Of a DNA stretch of 40,178 nucleotides, positions 35,301 through 40,178 are shown in pieces. The notes under the pieces are model-generated. The model was not told the origin of the DNA, did no database searches, and saw only the letters and a list, made by a program, of their open reading frames with translations. Made by a program: the position numbers and the translations under genes. The DNA comes from Promethearchaeota archaeon (GTDB lineage: Archaea; Asgardarchaeota; Lokiarchaeia; Sigyniarchaeales; SOKP01). The stretch spans positions 1 to 40,178 of the forward strand of contig JAHPYZ010000044.1 in assembly GCA_019058425.1 (NCBI GenBank), in the 5' to 3' direction. Numbering within the stretch: position 1 is the first letter of the stretch; the number at the start of each line of letters is the position of its first letter.

Positions 35301-35410
35301 TTAAAGAACCTGTGGCGTGGCGTGGACCAATTGTAATGAATACACAAGAAGAATTGAGTATTGCTTTTAATGAATATCAAAATGGTACTTTTATAAAATA
35401 TAATCCATAA
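35273..35410 (+). pseudogene. Displaced 3' fragment of a second pirin gene
   Basis: Forty-five codons matching only the C-terminal end of pirin: [20 protein letters not shown], then VMNTQEEL and the usual acidic helix, ending in TAA. Compared with the nearby pirin (33153 on), 32 of 42 residues are identical, but many silent positions differ, so it is an old or foreign copy. Homology starts abruptly at CGCTTTTT, exactly the first shared codons. No pirin N-terminal sequence precedes it; upstream is the membrane-protein gene in the opposite direction. An open frame extends to 35192 but its first 27 residues are unrelated to pirin. Confidence 0.75.
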
Positions 35411-35497
35411 TTTTTGACTCTTTATTTTTTCTCTTTTATATAATTTTAAATGATTGAATTACTATCATTTATTTAAAATCTTTAAAGTGAGTTTTAC

Positions 35498-35767
35498 ATG
35501 GAAGAAGAAGTCCCATCGGAATTAAGAGAAAAAATTCAAAAAAATGTTGATAAAATATTTGATAAGTGGCTTCACAAAGCTGCAAAAAGTGAATCAATAG
35601 AAGGAATAATTAAAAGCTTAATGGTGGAAAAAATAATGAATGTTCTTGGAGCCGTCATGAAGAGAACTGTTGTAAGAAAAGTAGCTAAAAGAGCTGTAAG
35701 GAAAGCTGTTGATAAATACTGGGAAAAAAATCAAACTAGCATTCTGGAAAAAATTAAAGATTTATAA
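35498..35767 (+). CDS. Small basic helical protein, 89 residues
   Basis: Not recognised. ATG start about 75 bases after the pirin fragment, preceded by GTGAG. It begins acidic (MEEEVPSEL) and continues in a long Lys/Arg-rich amphipathic helix pattern (VMKRTVVRKVAKRAVRKAV, about 53-71). No cysteine and no membrane segment. It could bind nucleic acid or a membrane surface. Followed by the amidohydrolase gene after 80 bases. Confidence 0.65.
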   Translation: MEEEVPSELREKIQKNVDKIFDKWLHKAAKSESIEGIIKSLMVEKIMNVLGAVMKRTVVRKVAKRAVRKAVDKYWEKNQTSILEKIKDL

Positions 35768-35847
35768 GTTTTTTATTCTTTTTTTAAAGAAGTTTTATGT
35801 AGTATTACGATATATTTTACAAAATTTCAAAATTTAATTGGATCATT

Positions 35848-36708
35848 ATGTCATCTCTACAAGATTTTAAAATATTCGATTCTCATGCCCATACTTATGG
35901 AGTATTTCTTGCGCCTCATGAGGATGTAATAAGTTATATGGATCATTATAATGTGGAAAAGGCTATTATTACAACGATAAATAGAGTGAAATATCACAGT
36001 AAACAAAAAGAATATGCCTCTAATACGGAAACTCCAATTGATTTCACCAAGTATTTAGATATTATTAAGAATTTAATGCCAAAAGGACAATTATCTCATC
36101 AAGATGTGATTGATATATATAATAAAGCACCGAATAGATTTTATAAAATGTTTTGGTTCAATCCTAAATTAAATCCTGAAGAAGAAGAGGAAAATTATGG
36201 AATTCTGGAAGACCACTTTAAAAAGGGATTTGTTGGAGTTAAAATACATGGAAGTTTTAATTTCTTTAAATTTCCTGAAGAAATATTAAAACTAGGTACA
36301 TTTATGCAAGAGTATAATAAAGATATAATACTCTTTATTCATTCACATCCGAAAACAGAATTTCACGATGGTACAGAGCCTCAAAATATAGCAAAATTAG
36401 CAATAAAATTTCCAGATTTAAGAATCATTGTTGGACATGCTGCATATTGTATGGAATATGCTATGCAAGTAGGCTTATTATTGAAGAAATATGACAATTT
36501 ATACTTTGAGACAAGTTGCTCTCCTTCTTTAGGGATATATAATCTTATTAAAACATTGGGTCATAAAAGATTAGTGTTTGGCTCTGACTCTCCAACTACA
36601 TCGACTTTACAAATTGAAATTGAAAAAATTATATCATTACCAAGAATTTCAAATGAAATAAAGCAGGATATTTTTTATAATAATGTATCAAACTTACTGA
36701 AATTATAA
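35848..36708 (+). CDS. Amidohydrolase-superfamily (amidohydrolase_2-like) protein
   Basis: Metal-dependent barrel hydrolase of 286 residues. Landmarks in order are DSHAHT (11-16) on strand 1, VGVKIHG (about 130-136), FIHSHP (about 163-168), VGHAAYC (about 192-198) and the strand-8 Asp in FGSDSP (about 247-252). The family includes decarboxylases and hydrolases that act on aromatic or lactone substrates; which applies here is unclear. An acidic helix-rich insertion (about 50-105) separates strand 1 from strand 2. No signal peptide. It has its own 80-base upstream gap with no strong TATA box. Confidence 0.82.
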   Translation: MSSLQDFKIFDSHAHTYGVFLAPHEDVISYMDHYNVEKAIITTINRVKYHSKQKEYASNTETPIDFTKYLDIIKNLMPKGQLSHQDVIDIYNKAPNRFYKMFWFNPKLNPEEEEENYGILEDHFKKGFVGVKIHGSFNFFKFPEEILKLGTFMQEYNKDIILFIHSHPKTEFHDGTEPQNIAKLAIKFPDLRIIVGHAAYCMEYAMQVGLLLKKYDNLYFETSCSPSLGIYNLIKTLGHKRLVFGSDSPTTSTLQIEIEKIISLPRISNEIKQDIFYNNVSNLLKL

Positions 36709-36985
36709 AATTACTACTTTTAAACTACGTATTAAACAATTGGATTTATTCTTAAACAATTTTTCCAATTATTTTAAAAAAATCATATTTTTGATAGATA
36801 AAAAGTCTTTATCATTTTTGTATATCTTGAAATTATTAATAAGTTAATTTTATATTAGCTTATTATTAAACTGTGAGATTTCTAATCGATATTCGATTTT
36901 TTATTTTTAATTTAATAATAAACCAATTAAAAGACGAATCCTATTTTTATTAAATTATAACTTTTAAAAATATACGGTCGATTAA
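36709..36985. other. AT-rich intergenic region, 277 bases
   Basis: No gene or RNA is supported. It has TATTATTAA-type runs and a TATACGG near 36971, too close to GTG 36986 to act as a standard TATA box; TTTTTATTTTTAATTT at about 36899-36913 is a better candidate but too far to judge. Confidence 0.3.
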
Positions 36986-37558
36986 GTGAGTTATTTAAGG
37001 GATAATAAACTCTGGGAAGAAGAAGATAATATAAATTGGGATGTTATAGAAATTTCGAAAGTAGACGACAAAATTATTAGGATTTTAATCGACAATTTGA
37101 AATTAGATACATCTGATTTATCAGAAAACTTCTTCATATCTTTTGAAAGCCTTTTAAAGCTTGGAAAGAGGATAGGACCTGAGCTAGATTTATTCATCGA
37201 AGAGAATAATGAAATTCATAATTGTAAAGTTGAAACATTCAATTTTATACTAGATTTTGTTAAAAATAATACTCTTAAGTATGTTTTAGTACCCCAGTTG
37301 TATCATCCTGATTTTGTGACCAGAGCAAGAACTATACTGAAACTCGCCCAAACAGGTGATTTAAGTTACCTACATTTTATCTTACCATTATTAAATGATC
37401 CTGATGATTCTGTCAGGTGGTCAGTAATTCGATTTTTGAATATGCATAAACACCTTTTAAAAAATCCCCTTGTATACAAAGAAATGAAATGCTATATTGG
37501 AAAGGAATTAAATCCTGTAATCAAGGAAAAAATGATAGCCTTATTTAAAGAAGTATGA
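36986..37558 (+). CDS. HEAT-repeat-like protein
   Basis: All-helical protein of 190 residues. The C-terminal part has HEAT/armadillo-type helical pairs: VPQLYHPDFVTRARTILKLA (about 102-121) and ILPLLNDPDDSVRWSVIRFL (about 132-151), where DPDDSVRWSV is the typical turn and Arg of PBS-lyase HEAT-like repeats. The acidic N-terminal 80 residues may hold earlier degenerate repeats. Such proteins are scaffolds for protein contacts; Asgard genomes have many near signalling genes. GTG is the start; the next ATG in frame is far inside. Convergent with the 343-residue unknown gene. Confidence 0.68.
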   Translation: MSYLRDNKLWEEEDNINWDVIEISKVDDKIIRILIDNLKLDTSDLSENFFISFESLLKLGKRIGPELDLFIEENNEIHNCKVETFNFILDFVKNNTLKYVLVPQLYHPDFVTRARTILKLAQTGDLSYLHFILPLLNDPDDSVRWSVIRFLNMHKHLLKNPLVYKEMKCYIGKELNPVIKEKMIALFKEV

Positions 37559-37590
37559 TAGCATTTCTTTAATTATTCTATTTTCTCATC

Positions 37591-38622
37591 TTAGATATTA
37601 TGGATAAACTTGATAATAAAAGTCTTCAAAATGGGAGTTAAATCTTTTTTCCATGCCATCCCATCAAGTCTTTTTGTTTTTATCGTTTTACTAAAGATTG
37701 TGATAACATTTAAAACAAGATATCTGATATTATCCAAAGTGTTAGTACGTTTAAGCTTTTCTGTTAATCCCGAGAATATATCATCTGCTAAATTATGAAC
37801 CAATAAATCTTTAAAACCATCAAAATCATAAAGTGTTCCGAATTTAAAATATGATGATAAAAATTGTGCTACCGCATTCTCTATTTCTTTATCAGCTATT
37901 TTCTCTTTACTTATGCATGAAGTTTTAATCATCCTTTCTATTAATAATCCTTTGAATCCTGTATCTGGTTTAATTTCATATGTGGTTTTTTCTTTAAATT
38001 TAAGTTCTTTCTTGGTTTTTTCCTCCTTTCTTGCAACCAAAACATTTACATAATCTTTTACAATAACATTTGATAATCCAGAACGTAATATTACTATGTG
38101 TGTGTCAATTTTTTCCATTCCATCAAAGTGAGTAGGAACATTATCAATATGCCTTTCCACTATATCATTAATGCTAAGATTCTTAGACTCAAAGGGACTG
38201 AAAAAAATCTCGTATAGAGCACTAAAATTATGTTCTTTAGTATCTTTACTGAGTATATTCCTTATGTATTTATCATATTCTAGAAAGAATTGGAAAATGC
38301 AATCGTCAACAGCCAGACTTATATCATCTTGTGGATATTGAGCTCTACTTAAATATTTCTTATACTCCAATCGTATTTTTTGAGCTCTGATCCATTCAAA
38401 AGCTAAATCTAAAAGTTCTTTTCCTTCTACTAACATATCTTTAAAATAAAGTAAAGTTTCATAAACATCATTATAATTAGAACCTATGGATTGATTTACT
38501 AAAAACTTGGATATAATCTGAGTTGGTCCGGAATTTTTTAGTTGGTTTTGGATTCTTTCATAATATCTTAATAATTTATCCTTCTCAATTCTATAAATTT
38601 CTTCAATGCTTATTTTTACCAT
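37591..38622 (-). CDS. Hypothetical protein, 343 residues
   Basis: Not recognised. Soluble, mostly helical by eye, with no membrane segment or signal peptide. The N terminus (about 1-40) is a charged helix (KDKLLRYYERIQNQL), the middle has a basic-acidic switch KEEKTKKELKFKEK (about 204-217), and the C-terminal third is hydrophobic-helical. No P-loop, zinc or catalytic motif is seen. It follows the 344-residue unknown gene by 28 bases on the same strand, so they form a two-gene unit divergent from the Rab-like GTPase. Confidence 0.72.
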   Translation of the reverse strand: MVKISIEEIYRIEKDKLLRYYERIQNQLKNSGPTQIISKFLVNQSIGSNYNDVYETLLYFKDMLVEGKELLDLAFEWIRAQKIRLEYKKYLSRAQYPQDDISLAVDDCIFQFFLEYDKYIRNILSKDTKEHNFSALYEIFFSPFESKNLSINDIVERHIDNVPTHFDGMEKIDTHIVILRSGLSNVIVKDYVNVLVARKEEKTKKELKFKEKTTYEIKPDTGFKGLLIERMIKTSCISKEKIADKEIENAVAQFLSSYFKFGTLYDFDGFKDLLVHNLADDIFSGLTEKLKRTNTLDNIRYLVLNVITIFSKTIKTKRLDGMAWKKDLTPILKTFIIKFIHNI

Positions 38623-38650
38623 TTTTAATGTTTTACTCTTTTCTTTTAAA

Positions 38651-39685
38651 TTATTCTAGTTTATCAAGAATGAATCCTATTTTCTCGAGATCTTCTTCTG
38701 AAGTGGCACCCCATCTCTCAAACTCAATATGTGGATTTAATACACTAAGAATTTGTGTAAGATCCTTGTTTCCATCTAATAAAAGTCTTAGATTTTTCTT
38801 ATAATAAGACAACTTCTTGTTTTCTTCAATATCTCCATTTTGCTGAATTAGGATGACTCCATAACTTCTTGAAACCTCATTTTCGATACTATTTTCTTCT
38901 AAATATACTACTTTTTTTTCTCCATACTTTAATTTAATCTTTCTAATGTTAGGATAAATTGCTTTTTTGTTATAAATTTCTAAAGTTTCACTTATCAGGT
39001 TTTCATAGTAATTTGGTAAAATTGCCATAACATAATAAGATGGTATGTGATCTAAAAATGATTTTCTTAAAGGATCATCTCTAATGACTGTGTAGAGATT
39101 TGATATCTTTATATTTTCACTTGTTTTTCTCTCAATTAATCCAACACAATAATATCTCTGCTCTTTCTCCCAATATGCTTTTCTAGACGCTCCTAGAGAA
39201 TATTCAATTAAGTTAATACCTCTTGCTAATTCACTATTTATGAATTTATTATAATCAAATCGATCTCCTACCAGATTTTCATTTACAACTTTACCCTGAA
39301 TAATACTGGGATGAATATATTTGGAAATTTCATCATAAATTAATTTAGTATCTTCTGTATATGGAGTACTAATCAATGCAAAGAGATTGGTTGTCCCTTC
39401 TTCTGTGTCGATTGAAGAATTGAGAGTAAAAAAAGATTGAAGAACATCAGCTCCTTCATACTTTGTATCGTGTATAGAAAGTGAAGCTTCAACAAATTCG
39501 AGTTTCCAATTGTTACCAACACCCGAAGCTGCTGTTAAAAAAACGGGACCTAGAAATCTATATGAAAGCATCTTTAAAGCATTAATTTTCATATAGTCAA
39601 ATTCATCCGAAGATTTGATTGTATCAAATACAAGGTTATCTTCATTACTATAAAAAAGACCTAAAATAATATCTCCTGTTTTCAT
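38651..39685 (-). CDS. Hypothetical protein, 344 residues, divergent from the GTPase
   Basis: Not recognised. The first 150 residues alternate strands and helices (GDIILGLFYSNEDNLVFDTI; then FLGPVFLTAASGVGN, KLEFVEASLSI, TNLFALISTP), a pattern that could be a longin- or profilin-like fold, but I see no decisive motif. The C-terminal part is charged and mixed. No membrane segment. The ATG 39685 is the first gene of a two-gene minus-strand operon whose promoter region is shared with the Rab-like GTPase. That placement makes a regulator or partner of the GTPase a reasonable but unproven idea. Confidence 0.72.
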   Translation of the reverse strand: MKTGDIILGLFYSNEDNLVFDTIKSSDEFDYMKINALKMLSYRFLGPVFLTAASGVGNNWKLEFVEASLSIHDTKYEGADVLQSFFTLNSSIDTEEGTTNLFALISTPYTEDTKLIYDEISKYIHPSIIQGKVVNENLVGDRFDYNKFINSELARGINLIEYSLGASRKAYWEKEQRYYCVGLIERKTSENIKISNLYTVIRDDPLRKSFLDHIPSYYVMAILPNYYENLISETLEIYNKKAIYPNIRKIKLKYGEKKVVYLEENSIENEVSRSYGVILIQQNGDIEENKKLSYYKKNLRLLLDGNKDLTQILSVLNPHIEFERWGATSEEDLEKIGFILDKLE

Positions 39686-40010
39686 TTAATCTGTTTGATC
39701 GGTTATTGGTTTTTTTAACTCCTAATAAATAATTACCCATAAAGTTTTAAGTTTAATCATTTTGAAAATTTTTTTAAACTAGGAGTAGGACAAGCTAATA
39801 CCTTGATATGAAGTATTAGAAAATGTGTGTTATTAGAACCAAAACAAAAGTATTTTCAACCTACATTTAAAAAGAATAAAATTCATTTAAGTAATATCGT
39901 AAGAGGTATAATAATATAAATACTAAAATTGATTTAATTACCTAATACTTTAAGGTTTAATGAAAATGGCGAATTATAAGACTTACCTTAAAAGGAGGTT
40001 GTGATAAATA
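39686..40010. promoter_or_regulatory. Divergent intergenic region before the Rab-like GTPase gene
   Basis: About 325 bases between two divergent starts. Toward the GTPase there is a TATA-like ATAATATAAATA (39911-39922), predicting transcription start near 39945, then an ATG-led 14-codon frame (39960-40004) whose end overlaps a strong Shine-Dalgarno AAAGGAGG (39991-39998). A 6-base inverted repeat TAATAC/GTATTA (about 39797-39819) may be chance. No other gene is seen. Confidence 0.45.
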
Positions 40011-40178
40011 GTGGTTTCTTATGACTACACATTCAAGATACTTTTACTCGGTGATGCGTCTGTTGGCAAAACATCTTTCACGAAGCGCTATTGCTATAAT
40101 ATATTCAACCCAAGTGAAAGGCTAACTATTGGTGTAGATTTTCATGTAAAAACCATCAATATAGATACTCTTGAAGGA
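40011..40178 (+). CDS. Rab-like small GTPase (5' part, truncated by window edge)
   Basis: The first 56 codons of a Ras-superfamily GTPase. FKILLLGDASVGKTSFTKRY gives strand 1, the G1 P-loop (GDASVGKT, 14-21) and the first helix; LTIGVDFHVKTI holds the switch I Thr39 and the IGVDF block typical of Rab proteins. The start is GTG 40011, with AAAGGAGG at 39991-39998; the frame has a TAA just upstream at 40005-40007, so no earlier ATG is possible. Only the N-terminal part is visible, so membrane anchoring or extra domains cannot be judged. Such eukaryote-like GTPases are expanded in Asgard archaea, which is the main evidence for the host lineage. Confidence 0.93.
   Translation, partial: MVSYDYTFKILLLGDASVGKTSFTKRYCYNIFNPSERLTIGVDFHVKTINIDTLEG

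Noticed and set aside
1-40178. CRISPR arrays, tRNA or rRNA genes, insertion sequences with transposase
   Set aside because: No regularly spaced repeats, no GC-rich tRNA-like cloverleaf and no transposase motif were seen in the intergenic regions; these were checked by reading only.

Overview
The window is AT-rich (roughly 30% GC by eye), gene-dense and reads as an archaeal chromosome, most likely an Asgard archaeon of the Lokiarchaeia type. The grounds are: a Rab-like small GTPase (P-loop GDASVGKT, switch I TIGVDF) at the right edge; a stand-alone ATP-pyrophosphatase subunit of GMP synthase, which is the archaeal split form; a multi-subunit ferredoxin-dependent 2-oxoacid oxidoreductase; and TATA-like boxes about 25 bases before likely transcript starts, some of them leaderless, mixed with Shine-Dalgarno-led genes. 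The lineage is an inference; there is no rRNA, tRNA or CRISPR array here.

Layout. 1-4891 (+): tail of an unknown gene, a membrane M28 peptidase, then a three-gene 2-oxoacid:ferredoxin oxidoreductase operon (fused gamma-delta, alpha, beta). 4892-8492: a small hypothetical, a nitronate monooxygenase-like flavoprotein, an unknown helical protein, a crotonase-family protein and a YjbQ protein. 8564-13541: a sugar module with a GH172-type protein, an alpha/beta hydrolase, a GPH-family symporter and a fucose/arabinose isomerase-like protein. 13684-16921 (+): NIPA-like transporter, PIG-L deacetylase, SCP2 protein and M24 peptidase. 16936-21318: VOC protein, two paralogous Gfo/Idh/MocA oxidoreductases, an SDR and an Asp/Glu racemase-like protein. 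21483-23419 (+): ABC exporter pair. 23481-29385 (-): SDR, UroD-like protein, BKACE-type enzyme, 2-keto-3-deoxygluconate-type kinase and GH5 glycosidase, with a GH20 hexosaminidase divergent from it (29462-31084). 31105-35410: GMP synthase subunit, a frameshifted pirin, a GIY-YIG endonuclease, a membrane protein and a displaced second pirin 3' end. 35498-40178: small basic protein, amidohydrolase, HEAT-like protein, two unknown proteins and the Rab-like GTPase.

How the genes may work together: three glycosidase-type enzymes without visible signal peptides, a sugar symporter, an isomerase, two sugar-type dehydrogenases, SDRs, a KDG-type kinase and a BKACE enzyme suggest uptake of oligosaccharides or glycosides and intracellular breakdown to 2-keto-3-deoxy acids and CoA esters. 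The ferredoxin oxidoreductase would then handle the resulting 2-oxoacids.

The most striking observations are (1) the beta subunit of the oxidoreductase, whose two halves are in swapped order (a circular permutation that splits the thiamine-diphosphate motif between the protein's ends while keeping all four cluster cysteines), and (2) a roughly 2 kb segment carrying a GIY-YIG endonuclease with 17-residue W-x-[DN]-P repeats, bounded on both sides by a pirin 3' end, as if a homing-type element had captured and replaced the tail of its target gene.
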